A DNA stretch of 35,946 nt, taken from contig CADCUI010000040.1 of NCBI GenBank assembly GCA_902805845.1, positions 1 to 35,946 of the forward strand, read 5' to 3'. The notes beneath the pieces were generated by a model. That model did no database searches, was not told the origin of the DNA, and worked only from the letters and a program-made list of their open reading frames with translations. Below, in pieces: positions 17,460 to 27,153 of the stretch; the first letter of the stretch is position 1, and each line of letters starts with the position of its first letter. This stretch comes from an uncultured Nocardioidaceae bacterium. Lineage in GTDB: Bacteria > Actinomycetota > Actinomycetes > Propionibacteriales > Nocardioidaceae. A program made the position numbers and the translations under genes.

Positions 17460-18026
17460 ATGCCCACCCTGAAAGAGCAGTTCTGGGACCCGGTCGCCGG
17501 GTTCGGGGTCACCTTCCGGACGATGTTCCGCAAGGTCGTCACCGAGCAGTACCCCTTCGAGAAGAAGCCGACCGCACCGAGGTTCCACGGCCGGCACCAG
17601 CTGAACCGCTGGCCCGACGGGCTCGAGAAGTGCATCGGCTGCGAGCTCTGCGCGTGGGCGTGCCCCGCGGACGCGATCTACGTCGAGGGGGCGTCGAACA
17701 CCGCCGATGAGCGGTTCTCGCCCGGCGAGCGCTACGGCCGCGTCTACCAGATCAACTACCTGCGGTGCATCCTGTGCGGCCTGTGCATCGAGGCGTGCCC
17801 CACCCGGGCACTGACGATGACCAACGAGTACGAGCTCGCCGACGCGGTCCGCGCCGACCTGATCTACGAGAAGCAGGACCTGCTCGCGCCGCTGCTGCCG
17901 GGCATGGAGCAGCCACCGCACCCGATGCGGCTGGGCAACGACGACGGCGACTACTACCGCGGGAACTTCCAGCGGTCCGCAGAGGGCGCCCCGACCGACG
18001 GGGGATCCGAAGGAGGGGCGCGGTGA
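17460..18026 (+). CDS. nuoI: NADH-quinone oxidoreductase subunit I
   Basis: NuoI is the 23-kDa ferredoxin-like subunit with two [4Fe-4S] clusters, N6a and N6b, passing electrons to NuoB. The product is 188 residues. The two motifs are [12 protein letters not shown] (Cys58, 61, 64, 68) and [12 protein letters not shown] (Cys103, 106, 109, 113), followed by the expected [14 protein letters not shown]. The N-terminal amphipathic region ([11 protein letters not shown]) likely lies on the membrane. AGGAG at 17448-17452 precedes ATG by 7 bases. The TGA stop overlaps the nuoJ GTG. Confidence 0.97.
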   Translation: MPTLKEQFWDPVAGFGVTFRTMFRKVVTEQYPFEKKPTAPRFHGRHQLNRWPDGLEKCIGCELCAWACPADAIYVEGASNTADERFSPGERYGRVYQINYLRCILCGLCIEACPTRALTMTNEYELADAVRADLIYEKQDLLAPLLPGMEQPPHPMRLGNDDGDYYRGNFQRSAEGAPTDGGSEGGAR

Positions 18027-18778
18027 TCGCGTTCTGGATCCTGGCGCCGGTGATGGTGCTGGCCGCGCTCGGCATCCTCGTGGTCCGCAAGGCCGTCCAC
18101 GCCGCGCTGCTGCTCGCGGTGGTGATGGTCAGCCTCGCCGTCCTCTATCTCGTCCAGGACGCGCCGTTCCTGTTCGCGGTGCAGATCATCGTCTACACCG
18201 GCGCGATCCTGATGCTGTTCCTGTTCGTCGTCATGCTCGTCGGCGTCGACGCCTCCGACTCGCTGGTGGAGACGATCCGCGGCCAGAGGCTGCTCGCGAT
18301 CGTGACCGGGCTGCTCTTCGGCCTCACCCTGCTGGTGGGGGTCGCGCAGGTCTCGGTCGGCGCCGTGACCGGGCTGTCGACGGCCAACGAGGACGGCAAC
18401 GTGTTCGGGCTCGCCCGGCTGCTCTTCACGAGGTACGTCTTCGCGTTCGAGGCGACGAGCGCCCTGCTCATCACCGCGGCGATGGGGGCGATGGTGCTCG
18501 CCCACCAGGAGCGGCTGCGGGCCAAGCCGACCCAGGCGGACCTGGCACGGCAGCGGATGCAGGACTACGCCGACCACGGCAAGCACCTCGGCCCGCTCCC
18601 GGGCCCCGGCGTCTACGCGCGGCACAACGCGGTGGACACCCCCGCGCTGCTTCCCGACGGCACCCCGTCCGAGGCCTCGGTTTCGCGGGTCCTCGCTGCG
18701 CGGGGTACCGTCCGCCCGACCCCGGAACGTGCCGATGCCGTGACGGAGCTTCCGGCCGGTGACGAGGAGGGGCGTTGA
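18023..18778 (+). CDS. nuoJ: NADH-quinone oxidoreductase subunit J
   Basis: NuoJ is a membrane subunit beside NuoA and NuoK with a role in coupling quinone reduction to proton pumping. The product is 251 residues. Five membrane helices fall within about residues 1-165, including the conserved third helix [21 protein letters not shown], which carries the pi-bulge region. The remaining 85 or so residues are a soluble tail (from [14 protein letters not shown]) much longer than in the E. coli protein. AAGGAGG at 18010-18016 precedes the GTG start by 6 bases, and the GTG overlaps the nuoI stop. Confidence 0.96.
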   Translation: MIAFWILAPVMVLAALGILVVRKAVHAALLLAVVMVSLAVLYLVQDAPFLFAVQIIVYTGAILMLFLFVVMLVGVDASDSLVETIRGQRLLAIVTGLLFGLTLLVGVAQVSVGAVTGLSTANEDGNVFGLARLLFTRYVFAFEATSALLITAAMGAMVLAHQERLRAKPTQADLARQRMQDYADHGKHLGPLPGPGVYARHNAVDTPALLPDGTPSEASVSRVLAARGTVRPTPERADAVTELPAGDEEGR

Positions 18779-19074
18779 GCGCGACACCCTTCCTGGTGCT
18801 GTCCGCGATCATCTTCACGATCGGGTGCGTCGGCGTGCTCACGCGCCGCAACGCGATCGTGGTGTTCATGTGCGTCGAGCTGATGTTCAACGCCTCGAAC
18901 CTCGCGCTGGTCACCTTCGCCCGGGTCCACGGCAACCTCGACGGACAGATCGCTGCGTTCTTCGTGATGGTCGTCGCCGCGGCCGAGGTCGTCGTCGGTC
19001 TCGCCATCATCATGACCATCTTCCGCACCCGTCGTTCGGCCTCGGTCGACGACGCGAGCCTGCTCAAGTACTGA
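18775..19074 (+). CDS. nuoK: NADH-quinone oxidoreductase subunit K
   Basis: NuoK is a small antiporter-like (MrpC-related) membrane subunit of 99 residues with three helices. The conserved acidic residues needed for proton translocation are visible in [18 protein letters not shown] (first Glu) and [19 protein letters not shown] (second Glu). The start is a TTG that overlaps the nuoJ stop (TTGA) with GAGGAGG 4 bases upstream. TTG is rare among these genes, but no ATG or GTG fits the conserved N-terminus. Confidence 0.95.
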   Translation: MSATPFLVLSAIIFTIGCVGVLTRRNAIVVFMCVELMFNASNLALVTFARVHGNLDGQIAAFFVMVVAAAEVVVGLAIIMTIFRTRRSASVDDASLLKY

Positions 19075-19084
19075 GAGGCAGTCC

Positions 19085-21043
19085 ATGGTTGTCGCACCCG
19101 CGGTCCAGGCAGGTCTGCTGCCTCACCTGGAGACCGTCCCGGTCGTCTCGCCCGGCCCGGCGGAGGGCGTGTTCTCCCTCCTGTGGGTGATCATCGCGCT
19201 GCCTGCCCTCGGCGCCGCGCTGATCCTCGTGCTGGGCAACCGGCGGAGCCAGGCCTGGGCCCACCTCCTCGGGACCGCGACCGTCGCCGGGTCCTTCGTG
19301 CTCGCGGCGGTGATGATGGTGGCGCTCGTGGGTCGTGGCGAGGAGGACCGCCAGGTCGGCCAGCACCTCTACACCTGGTTCGAGGCCGGCCGCTTCCAGG
19401 CCGACGTCGCGCTGCTGCTCGACCCGCTGTCGGCGCTGTTCGTGCTGCTCATCACCGGCGTCGGAGCGCTCATCCACCTCTACTCCGTGGGCTACATGGC
19501 CCACGACGAGCGCCGCGCACGGTTCTTCGGCTACCTCAACCTCTTCGTGGCCGCGATGCTCGTGCTCGTCCTGGCCGACAACTACCTGTTGCTCTTCCTG
19601 GGCTGGGAGGGTGTCGGCCTCGCGTCGTACCTCCTCATCGGCTTCTGGCAGCACCGCACCTCCGCGGCGGTCGCAGCGAAGAAGGCCTTCGTGGTCAACC
19701 GGGTCGGTGACATCGGGCTGGCGCTCGGGGCGATGCTGCTCTTCGCCACGTTCGGCACGGTTTCCTTCGCCGGTGTGTCGGAACGGGCCGGCGGGGCGTC
19801 CGAGACGACGCTGACGATCGTGGGGCTGCTCCTCCTGCTCGGGGCGTGCGGCAAGTCGGCCCAGGTGCCGCTGCAGTCGTGGCTCCTGGACGCGATGGAG
19901 GGCCCCACGCCGGTGTCCGCGCTGATCCATGCCGCGACGATGGTGACCGCCGGGGTCTACCTCGTGGTGCGGTCGAGCTTCATCTTCGAGCGCGCCGAGG
20001 TCGCCCGCACGGCGGTGATGCTCGTCGGCCTGGTGACGCTCCTCGTGGGCGCGGTGATCGGGTGCGCCAAGGACGACATCAAGAAGGCACTGGCCGGATC
20101 CACGATGAGCCAGATCGGCTACATGATGCTCGCGGCGGGGCTGGGGGTCGCCGGCTACGGGTTCGCGATCTTCCACCTGCTCACCCACGGCTTCTTCAAG
20201 GCGAACATGTTCCTCGGCGCCGGCTCGGTCATGCACGCGATGGACGACGACGTCGACATGCGCCACTACGGAGCGCTGCGGACGGCCGTCCCCGTCACCT
20301 TCCTCACGTTCGCGATGGGCTACCTCGCGATCATCGGGTTCCCCGGGTTCGCGGGTTTCTGGTCCAAGGACAAGATCATCGAGACCGCGTTCGGCGTGAA
20401 CTTCTGGGCGGGACTGGCCGCGCTGGCCGGTGCGGGGATCACCGCGTTCTACATGACGCGGCTGATGATCATGACGTTCCTCAGCGAGAAGCGCTGGGCG
20501 CCGGAGGCGCACCCCCACGAGTCGCCGGCGGTGATGACCGTGCCGCTCATCGTCCTGGCAGCGCTGTCCGTCCTGGGCGGGGTGCTGTACCTGGGCGGGT
20601 GGATCACCGACTGGTTGGCGCCCGTCACCAGCGTGGAGGAGCATCACGAGCTCGCGGTCTCGCCGCTGGTCCTCACGCTCATCGTGGTGGCGGTGGTCGC
20701 CGTCGGCGTGGCGGCCGCCTGGTTCCTCTTCGGCCGGCGCGAGATCGCCCGGGAGGCGCCGCGCAAGGTCAGCTTCGCGACCCGTGCCGCTCGCGCCGAC
20801 CTGTACGGCGACGCGATCAACGAGCAGCTGCTGATGCGGCCCGGTGACCGGCTGGTGGAGTCTCTGGTCACCTTTGACGACGCGATCGTGGACGGCACGG
20901 TCGACGGCACCGGGGGGGCGGCGCTCGGCATGTCCGGCACCTTCCGCCGGGTGCAGTCGGGCTACGTGCGCAACTACGCCCTGTCGGTGCTCGCCGGGGC
21001 CCTCATCGTCGCGGTGACCCTGCTGGCGGTGAACCTCGCATGA
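19085..21043 (+). CDS. nuoL: NADH-quinone oxidoreductase subunit L
   Basis: NuoL is the distal, MrpA-like proton-pumping subunit. The product is 652 residues with about 15-16 membrane helices, the last after the long lateral helix. Key motifs are [18 protein letters not shown] (conserved Glu), [31 protein letters not shown] (Lys before it in the same helix), [20 protein letters not shown] and [14 protein letters not shown]. The start ATG at 19085 has only a weak GAGAGG upstream and is separated from nuoK by 10 bases. The stop overlaps the nuoM ATG (ATGA). Confidence 0.97.
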   Translation: MVVAPAVQAGLLPHLETVPVVSPGPAEGVFSLLWVIIALPALGAALILVLGNRRSQAWAHLLGTATVAGSFVLAAVMMVALVGRGEEDRQVGQHLYTWFEAGRFQADVALLLDPLSALFVLLITGVGALIHLYSVGYMAHDERRARFFGYLNLFVAAMLVLVLADNYLLLFLGWEGVGLASYLLIGFWQHRTSAAVAAKKAFVVNRVGDIGLALGAMLLFATFGTVSFAGVSERAGGASETTLTIVGLLLLLGACGKSAQVPLQSWLLDAMEGPTPVSALIHAATMVTAGVYLVVRSSFIFERAEVARTAVMLVGLVTLLVGAVIGCAKDDIKKALAGSTMSQIGYMMLAAGLGVAGYGFAIFHLLTHGFFKANMFLGAGSVMHAMDDDVDMRHYGALRTAVPVTFLTFAMGYLAIIGFPGFAGFWSKDKIIETAFGVNFWAGLAALAGAGITAFYMTRLMIMTFLSEKRWAPEAHPHESPAVMTVPLIVLAALSVLGGVLYLGGWITDWLAPVTSVEEHHELAVSPLVLTLIVVAVVAVGVAAAWFLFGRREIAREAPRKVSFATRAARADLYGDAINEQLLMRPGDRLVESLVTFDDAIVDGTVDGTGGAALGMSGTFRRVQSGYVRNYALSVLAGALIVAVTLLAVNLA

Positions 21044-22635
21044 GCTTCCCCTGGCTGACCCTGGCCCTGGTGCTCCCACTCACGGGTGCGCTCGTCCTCA
21101 TGCTGCTGCCGAAGAGCAGCTCCGCCCGGCCCGGCGAGAGCGCGAGCGCGCTGCCGCAGCAGGTCGCGCTGGCCTTCTCCTTGCTCACGCTGGCGTTGAC
21201 CGTCGGCCTCGCCCTGCGCTTCGACCCGAATGCCGAGGGGTTCCAGTTCGAGGAGGTGCACACCTGGATCGAGGGGTTCGGCGCGCACTACGCCCTCGGG
21301 CTGGACGGCATCGGACTCACGCTGGTGCTGCTGACCGCGGTGCTGACCCCGATCGTGGTGCTGGCCTCCTGGGGCGACGCCGACCGCGGACGCTGGTCGG
21401 TCAACTCGTTCTTCGCGTGGCTCCTCGCCCTTGAGGGGCTGGCGATCGGCGTGTTCGCCGCCACGGACGTCTTCTTGTTCTACGTGCTCTTCGAGGCGAC
21501 GCTGCTGCCGATCTACTTCCTCATCGGCGGCTTCGGTGGCGCCCGCCGCTCCTACGCCGCGACGAAGTTCCTCGTGTACTCCCTCCTCGGAGGGCTGGTC
21601 ATGCTCGCCTCGGTGATCGGCCTGTACGTCGAGTCGGCCAGGTCCAGCGGCGGACCGACGTACCTGCTCTCCGAGCTGGTCCCGATCATGGGCGACGTCG
21701 ACACCGGGGTGGGCCGCTGGCTCTTCCTCGGGTTCTTCGTCGCGTTCGCGATCAAGGCGCCGATGTTCCCGGTGCACACCTGGCTCCCTGACGCCGCCGA
21801 CGAGGCGACCCCCGGCACCTCGGTGATGCTGGTCAGCGTGCTCGACAAGATCGGCACCTTCGGGATGATCCGGTTCTGCCTCGGCCTGTTCCCCGAGGCG
21901 TCGACCTGGGCCACCCCGGTCGTGCTCGTCCTGGCGGTCGTCAGCATCCTGTACGGCGCCCTGGTCGCGATCGGCCAGCGCAGCATCCCGAGGCTCATCG
22001 CCTACACGTCGGTGTCGCACTTCGGGTTCATCGTCCTGGGCATCTTCGTCATGAACAGCCAGGGCCAGGTCGGCTCGACGCTCTACATGTTCAACCACGG
22101 GCTGTCGACGGGACTGCTGTTCCTGGTGACCGGCTTCCTCATCGCCAGACGCGGCTCCCGGATGATCCCCGACTTCGGCGGCGTGCAGTCGGTGGCCCCG
22201 CTGCTGGCCGGGATCTTCCTGGTGGCCGGCCTCTCCTCCCTGTCGTTGCCGGGGCTCTCGCCGTTCGTCTCGGAGTTCCTGGTGATGACCGGCGCGTTCG
22301 TGCGGGACTGGTGGTACGCCGCCTTCGCGGTGCTCGGGATGGTGCTCGCGGCGCTCTACATCCTGCTGATGTACCAGCGCACCATGACCGGGCCGGTGCG
22401 TCCGGCCATCGAGGGCATGCGCGACCTCGGCCGCCGCGAGCTGGCGGCCATGGCACCGCTGGTGACGCTCATCGTCGCGCTGGGGTTCTTCCCCCAGCCG
22501 CTGACCGACGTCATCCGCCCGGCCGTGGCCGACACCCTCAGCCATGTCGGCCGGGCGGACCCCGGACCGACCGTCACCGGGGCCGACACCGAAGCTGAGA
22601 CCGGGGCCGACGCCGAGACCGAGGGGGCCGACTGA
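21040..22635 (+). CDS. nuoM: NADH-quinone oxidoreductase subunit M
   Basis: NuoM is the middle antiporter-like proton-pumping subunit, 531 residues with about 14 helices. Motifs include [19 protein letters not shown] with the conserved Glu, [20 protein letters not shown] with the conserved Lys, and [14 protein letters not shown]. The last 25 or so residues form an acidic tail with imperfect [15 protein letters not shown] repeats. The ATG overlaps the nuoL stop, and the last stop base is the first base of the nuoN ATG. Confidence 0.97.
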   Translation: MSFPWLTLALVLPLTGALVLMLLPKSSSARPGESASALPQQVALAFSLLTLALTVGLALRFDPNAEGFQFEEVHTWIEGFGAHYALGLDGIGLTLVLLTAVLTPIVVLASWGDADRGRWSVNSFFAWLLALEGLAIGVFAATDVFLFYVLFEATLLPIYFLIGGFGGARRSYAATKFLVYSLLGGLVMLASVIGLYVESARSSGGPTYLLSELVPIMGDVDTGVGRWLFLGFFVAFAIKAPMFPVHTWLPDAADEATPGTSVMLVSVLDKIGTFGMIRFCLGLFPEASTWATPVVLVLAVVSILYGALVAIGQRSIPRLIAYTSVSHFGFIVLGIFVMNSQGQVGSTLYMFNHGLSTGLLFLVTGFLIARRGSRMIPDFGGVQSVAPLLAGIFLVAGLSSLSLPGLSPFVSEFLVMTGAFVRDWWYAAFAVLGMVLAALYILLMYQRTMTGPVRPAIEGMRDLGRRELAAMAPLVTLIVALGFFPQPLTDVIRPAVADTLSHVGRADPGPTVTGADTEAETGADAETEGAD

Positions 22636-24224
22636 TGACCGTCGAGGCACCGCACATCGAGTACGGCACGCTGTCGCCGCTCCTGCTGATCCTCGGCGTC
22701 GCCATCGTCGGGGTGATGGTCGAGGCGTTCCTCCCACGGCGGCTGCGCTACCTCGTGCAGACGCTGCTGGCCATCGCCGGCACGCTCGGCGCCTTCGCGG
22801 CCACGATCTACGTCGGCACCCGGCTCGCCGACCGCGCCGACGGGCGGGCTCGTGGCTCGATCGTGGCCGAGGGTGCGATCGCGGTCGACGGCCCGACGAT
22901 CTTCCTCTGGGGGGTGCTGCTGCTGCTCTCCTTCGTCAGCGTGCTGCTCTTCGCCGAGCGTCACCTCGACGGCGGCGTCACCGCGTTCGCCGGACAGGCC
23001 GCGGCGCTGCCGGGGACCGAGGCCGAGCGTGAGGCGTCGACGAGGGGGCTCGAGCACACCGAGGTCTTCCCGCTGATGATGTTCGCGGTGGCCGGCATGA
23101 TGCTGTTCCCCGCGTCGAACGACCTGCTGACCATGTTCGTGGCGCTCGAGGTGCTCTCGCTGCCGCTCTACCTGCTGTGCGGGCTCGCACGCCGACGCCG
23201 GCTGCTCAGCCAGGAGGCGGCGCTCAAGTACTTCATGCTCGGTGCCTTCAGCTCCGGCTTCTTCCTCTACGGCATCGCGCTCGTCTACGGGTACGCCGGC
23301 GGCACCAGCTTCGCCGCCGTCGCCGAGGCGGTGGCCGGGCGCATCGGCTCCCAGGGCCTGCTCCTCGGTGGGGTGGCGCTGATGTCGGTGGGGCTGCTCT
23401 TCAAGGTCAGCGCGGCTCCGTTCCACGCCTGGACCCCCGACGTCTACCAGGGCGCCCCCACGGCGGTCACCGGCTTCATGGCCGTGTGCACCAAGGTCGC
23501 CGCGTTCGGCGCCCTGCTCCGGCTGTTCTACGTCGCCTTCGGCGGCGCCCAGCGGGACTGGACGCCGATGATCTGGATCGTGGCCATCGTGACGATGGCG
23601 GTCGGCTCGATCTTCGCCCTGACCCAGAGCGACATCAAGCGCATGCTGGCCTACTCCTCGATCGCGCACGCCGGGTTCCTGCTCGTGGGCTTCGTGGGGC
23701 TCTACCAGGCCACCGGTGCGGCCGGCAGCGAGATCACCTCGCTCCAGTCGGTGCTCTTCTACCTCGTCACCTACGGGTTCATGACGATCGGTGCCTTCGG
23801 CATCGTGACGCTGGTGCGGGATGCGGGCGGCGAGGCGAACCACCTCTCGCGGTGGGCCGGTCTGGGCAAGGAGTCGCCGCTGGTGGCGGGTGTCTTCGCC
23901 TTCTTCCTGCTCTCGATGGCGGGCATCCCGCTCACCAGCGGGTTCACCGGCAAGTGGGCGGTGTTCACCTCGGCAGCCCAGGGCGGCGCGTGGCCGCTGG
24001 TCGTGGTCGGGGTCATCCTCAGCGTCGTCGCGGCGTACTTCTACCTGCGCGTCATCGTGCTGATGTACTTCGCCGAGCCGGCGGGCGAGGGTCCCACGGT
24101 CGCGGTCCCGAGCGTGCTGACCGTGGCGGTGATCGCGGTCGGTCTGGCGGCGACCGTGGTGCTCGGTGTTCTTCCCGGCCCGGTGCTCGACCTCGCCGCG
24201 CAGGCCGGTGCCTTCGTCCGGTGA
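22635..24224 (+). CDS. nuoN: NADH-quinone oxidoreductase subunit N
   Basis: NuoN is the proximal antiporter-like subunit of the membrane arm, 529 residues with about 14 helices. Conserved segments are FVALEVLSLPLYLLCGLARR with the functional Glu, LKYFMLGAFSSGFFLYG, KVSAAPFHAWTPDVYQGAPT with the key Lys, and QSDIKRMLAYSSIAHAGFLL. A hydrophilic loop at about 110-138 (TAFAGQAAALPGTEAERE) separates two helices. The ATG shares a base with the nuoM stop (TGATG). The TGA stop overlaps the GTG of the polyprenyl synthase, which therefore belongs to the same transcript. Confidence 0.97.
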   Translation: MTVEAPHIEYGTLSPLLLILGVAIVGVMVEAFLPRRLRYLVQTLLAIAGTLGAFAATIYVGTRLADRADGRARGSIVAEGAIAVDGPTIFLWGVLLLLSFVSVLLFAERHLDGGVTAFAGQAAALPGTEAEREASTRGLEHTEVFPLMMFAVAGMMLFPASNDLLTMFVALEVLSLPLYLLCGLARRRRLLSQEAALKYFMLGAFSSGFFLYGIALVYGYAGGTSFAAVAEAVAGRIGSQGLLLGGVALMSVGLLFKVSAAPFHAWTPDVYQGAPTAVTGFMAVCTKVAAFGALLRLFYVAFGGAQRDWTPMIWIVAIVTMAVGSIFALTQSDIKRMLAYSSIAHAGFLLVGFVGLYQATGAAGSEITSLQSVLFYLVTYGFMTIGAFGIVTLVRDAGGEANHLSRWAGLGKESPLVAGVFAFFLLSMAGIPLTSGFTGKWAVFTSAAQGGAWPLVVVGVILSVVAAYFYLRVIVLMYFAEPAGEGPTVAVPSVLTVAVIAVGLAATVVLGVLPGPVLDLAAQAGAFVR

Positions 24225-25249
24225 CCCCTTCCCCGGTGGCCCGGCAACGTCCCCAGCTGGGGTCGTCCTTGGCGATGCCCGTGCTCGACGGCCGCCTGGA
24301 GACGCGGCTGCGCTCTCGGATGGCCGAGGTGGAGGCGCTCCTCGAGCGTGAGATCGAGTCCGAGGCGTCGTTCGTCACCGAGGCGTGCCGGCACCTGCTG
24401 CACGCCGGTGGCAAGCGGATCCGGCCTCTCCTCGTGCTCATGGCGGCGGAGGCAGGGGACGCGGACGCACCCGGCGTGCTGACCGCTGCGTGCGTGGTGG
24501 AGCTGACCCACCTGGCCTCGCTCTACCACGACGACGTCATGGACGAGGCCGCGCTGCGGCGGGGCGCCGACTCCGCGAACGCCCGCTGGGACAACCACGT
24601 CGCGATCCTGGCCGGCGACTGGCTGTTCTCGAAGTCCTCCGAGCTCACCGCCCAGCTCGGTCCCGAGGCGGTCCGCATCCAGGCAGAGACCTTCACACGG
24701 CTGGTGGAGGGACAGATCCTCGAGACCCAGACGCCCCGGTCCGACGAGGACCTCCTCGACCACTACCTTCGGGTGGTGGCGGGCAAGACCGGGTCGCTGA
24801 TCGCCACCTCCGCCCGCTACGGCGCGATGTTCGCGGGCACGTCCCCCGAGGTGGTCACCGCCCTGTCGACCTACGGCGAGCGGGTCGGCGTCGCCTTCCA
24901 GCTCTCCGACGACATCCTCGACGTGGGCAGCGACACGGCGGAGTCGGGCAAGACTCCCGGCACCGACCTGCGTGAGGGGGTGCCGACGCTGCCGGTGCTC
25001 TTCGCACTCCGGTCGACCGACCCGGGGGACGACCGGCTGCGCGCGCTGCTGTGCGGCCCGCTCGACGACGACGCGCAGCTCGGCGAGGCACTGCGGCTGC
25101 TGCGCGCACATCCGGCGATGACGGAGGCGCGGGCCTACGTGCTGCGACTGGCGGAGGAGGCCACCGCTGCCCTCGACGTCCTCGACGAGGGACCGGTCAA
25201 GGAGGCGCTGGTCGCCTTCGCCGACCTCATCGCCACCCGCACCGCCTGA
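24221..25249 (+). CDS. long-chain trans-polyprenyl diphosphate synthase
   Basis: This enzyme condenses isopentenyl diphosphate units into the long isoprenoid tail used for menaquinone. The product is 342 residues from the GTG overlapping the nuoN stop. A start inside the gene, such as the ATG at 24275, would remove 18 unconserved residues. The first aspartate-rich motif is YHDDVMDEA (Asp104-Asp108) and the second is FQLSDDILDVG (Asp230-Asp234). GGKRIRPLL binds diphosphate and GKTGSLI is conserved. The residue five before the first motif is Ala, a small residue, which in this family permits long products rather than C15 or C20. Its place at the end of the nuo operon and near menJ supports the menaquinone role. 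Exact chain length cannot be read. Confidence 0.9.
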   Translation: MTPSPVARQRPQLGSSLAMPVLDGRLETRLRSRMAEVEALLEREIESEASFVTEACRHLLHAGGKRIRPLLVLMAAEAGDADAPGVLTAACVVELTHLASLYHDDVMDEAALRRGADSANARWDNHVAILAGDWLFSKSSELTAQLGPEAVRIQAETFTRLVEGQILETQTPRSDEDLLDHYLRVVAGKTGSLIATSARYGAMFAGTSPEVVTALSTYGERVGVAFQLSDDILDVGSDTAESGKTPGTDLREGVPTLPVLFALRSTDPGDDRLRALLCGPLDDDAQLGEALRLLRAHPAMTEARAYVLRLAEEATAALDVLDEGPVKEALVAFADLIATRTA

Positions 25250-25269
25250 CCGCGGCGTGCGCGTCCGAG

Positions 25270-25292
25270 GCGCCGGAGGCCCAGCCCGGCGC
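25270..25292. terminator. candidate bidirectional terminator hairpin
   Basis: GCGCCGG (25270-25276) and CCGGCGC (25286-25292) form a perfect 7-bp GC-rich stem with a 9-base loop. They lie between two convergent genes, and the second arm overlaps the stop of the phosphoesterase by one base. There is no T-run on either side, so it may act as a pause or a 3'-end stabiliser. Confidence 0.4.
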
Positions 25293-26212
25293 TAGTGACA
25301 GCTGCCCGAGAAGCTGTCCATCGTCTCCCCGGTGACGCTCACGAAGGTCCCGGTGTAGCCCTTCTTGCCGAGCACGAGGCGAAGGGCTCCGAGGTCGGTG
25401 TTCTGCCGGTACTCGGTGCGGTCGGTGTCAGCCCAGTCGTGCAGGTCCGCGCCGCCGGTGCCGATGACCATCGACCGGACCCCGCGGGTCGGGTCGTCGG
25501 TGCCGTCGGGCCGCTTCGGCGCGAACCGCTGGTAGGTGTGGTCGTGCCCCGAGAGATAGAGGTCGCCTCCGGCGGCGTACGTCGTGGCGAAGAGCTGGGC
25601 GCCCCAGTCACTGTCCCCGTGCTTGCCGTCGGAGAGAAACGGGTAGTGCGCGAAGACGAGCTCACACCTCTCGGACTCCGCCAACGCGGACCGGATGAAC
25701 TCCCCCTGGTCGCTGGCCGCGAAGCAGCCGCCCACGCTTCCGCAGGTGGAGTTCGCGGCGACGACCCGCCACCTCCCCAGCATGAAGGAGTACCACCCCT
25801 CGCCGCGCCTCCCGGCCCTGTCGCCCCAGTAGTCCCAGTAGCCGCTCGCACCGGAGGTGTTGTAGTCGTGGTTCCCCACCGTGGGCCAGGTGAGGTCGCG
25901 GAGGCCGGGAGCCATCTGCTCGTCGTAGTAGTCCTCGTACTCCTGCAGGGTGCCCTCCTCGTACTGCGCGTCACCGACGAGCAGCACCGCTTCCGTCGCC
26001 TCGTCGGCCCTGATCAGCGCGTTGACGTCGTCACACCCCTCCGGGTCCTCGAACGCCTCGCAGAGGTCGCCGACCACCCACACGACCGGGTCGGCGGTCT
26101 CGGGATGGCTGGGATCGGTCCGAGCCGGCGTGTCGCCGGTTCCGCCGGCGCAGGCGGAAAGTCCGGCGACGAACGCGGCCGTCACGGCCACCACAGCGGG
26201 CACGCGCCTCAT
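25292..26212 (-). CDS. calcineurin-like metallophosphoesterase, predicted lipoprotein
   Basis: This probable secreted phosphoesterase of 306 residues is anchored as a lipoprotein: basic start, hydrophobic stretch, and lipobox LSAC with Cys21. Metal-binding motifs appear in the standard order: VVGD (Asp49), VGDAQY (Asp81, Tyr84), GNHD (Asn114, His115), FAHYP (His189) and SGHDH (His223, His225). The Tyr next to the second motif is reminiscent of purple acid phosphatases. Several Cys (51, 60, 157, 163, 183) could form disulfides outside the cell. The substrate is unknown; phosphate scavenging is possible. The ATG lies 19 bases after the rarD stop, so it may be the last gene of the kor-rarD transcript. 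Confidence 0.85.
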   Translation of the reverse strand: MRRVPAVVAVTAAFVAGLSACAGGTGDTPARTDPSHPETADPVVWVVGDLCEAFEDPEGCDDVNALIRADEATEAVLLVGDAQYEEGTLQEYEDYYDEQMAPGLRDLTWPTVGNHDYNTSGASGYWDYWGDRAGRRGEGWYSFMLGRWRVVAANSTCGSVGGCFAASDQGEFIRSALAESERCELVFAHYPFLSDGKHGDSDWGAQLFATTYAAGGDLYLSGHDHTYQRFAPKRPDGTDDPTRGVRSMVIGTGGADLHDWADTDRTEYRQNTDLGALRLVLGKKGYTGTFVSVTGETMDSFSGSCH

Positions 26213-26231
26213 GAGGATCCGGTCCGCGCCC

Positions 26232-27143
26232 TCATGCCTTCACCGTAGCCGCCGCCAGCTCGAGGCGGGCCGCGCGGTGGCGGCGCAGCGAGTCGACGGA
26301 GAAGAGAGCGAGCGCGACCCAGATCAGCGCGAAGCCCAGCCATCGCGTCGCCGGCATCGGCTCGCCGAAGACCAGCACACCGAGCAGGAAGTGCATCGTG
26401 GGGGCGACGTACTGCAGGAGCCCGAGCGTGCTCAGGGGCACCCGGGTGGCGGCCGCCCCGAAGAGGAGCAGCGGGAGCGCCGTCACCACCCCGCTCGTCG
26501 TGAGCAGTGCCACGTGCCCCGGCCCGCCGGCAAGGGCCTGCGCCTGTCCCTGGATGCTGAGCCAGACGAGAAAGCCCACGGCCACGGGCGCACTCACGAG
26601 CGTCTCGATGGTGAGCCCCTCGATGGCGCCCGCACCGGCCCGCTTCTTCACCAGCCCGTACGTGGCGAAGCTGAACGCCAACGCCAGCGCCACCCACGGT
26701 GGCCGGCCGTAGTCCACCGCGAGGCCGACCACTGCGGTCGCCGCCAACCCCAGGGCCACCCACTGCGTCCGCCGCAGCCTCTCGGCCAGGAGGACCACGC
26801 CGAACACCACGGTCACCAGCGGGTTCATGAAGTAGCCGAGACTGGTCTCCACGACATGACCGTTGCTCACGGCCCAGATGAAGGTGCCCTGGTTCACCGA
26901 GACGACGGCGGCCGCCACCACGAGCAGGCGTCGCTGCCGCGACGACCTCAGCACCGCCCGGAGCTGCCGGCCCCGGCGTAGGAGCACCACCAGCAGCACC
27001 ATGACCACGGCCGACCAGACGGTGCGGTGGGCGAGGAGCTCGAGGGCCCCCGCGGGTTCCAGGAGCGGCCAGTAGAGCGGGAGGAGGCCCCAGAGGCCGT
27101 AGGCGGCGAGGCCGAACAGGAAGCCCTTGCGGGCCTCAGCCAT
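26232..27143 (-). CDS. rarD: RarD-type EamA/DMT superfamily transporter
   Basis: This integral membrane transporter of 303 residues has about ten predicted helices in two EamA repeats. The N-terminus GFLFGLAAYGLWGLLPLYWP with ELLAHRTVWS is characteristic of the RarD subfamily; E. coli RarD is close in length. Further conserved pieces are NWAVS-like FIWAVSNGHVVETSLGYFMN with PLVTVVFGVVLLAERL, and LGLLQYVAPTMHFLLGVLVFGE. I chose ATG 27143, where the family similarity begins, although the frame is open upstream into korB. The start is 10 bases after the korB stop, so it is probably cotranscribed. The substrate is not established for this family, and RarD is a family label rather than a proven function. 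Confidence 0.85.
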   Translation of the reverse strand: MAEARKGFLFGLAAYGLWGLLPLYWPLLEPAGALELLAHRTVWSAVVMVLLVVLLRRGRQLRAVLRSSRQRRLLVVAAAVVSVNQGTFIWAVSNGHVVETSLGYFMNPLVTVVFGVVLLAERLRRTQWVALGLAATAVVGLAVDYGRPPWVALALAFSFATYGLVKKRAGAGAIEGLTIETLVSAPVAVGFLVWLSIQGQAQALAGGPGHVALLTTSGVVTALPLLLFGAAATRVPLSTLGLLQYVAPTMHFLLGVLVFGEPMPATRWLGFALIWVALALFSVDSLRRHRAARLELAAATVKA

Positions 27144-27153
27144 GACCGCGATG

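Noticed and set aside
19064-21079. A 671-codon minus-strand frame opposite nuoL
   Set aside because: NuoL is unmistakable on the plus strand. The minus-strand product is highly charged, low in hydrophobic residues and without recognisable domains.
25950-26981. A plus-strand frame spanning the phosphoesterase and rarD region
   Set aside because: Both minus-strand genes have clear motifs or membrane patterns. The plus-strand translation is Arg/Pro/Gln-rich without any domain.
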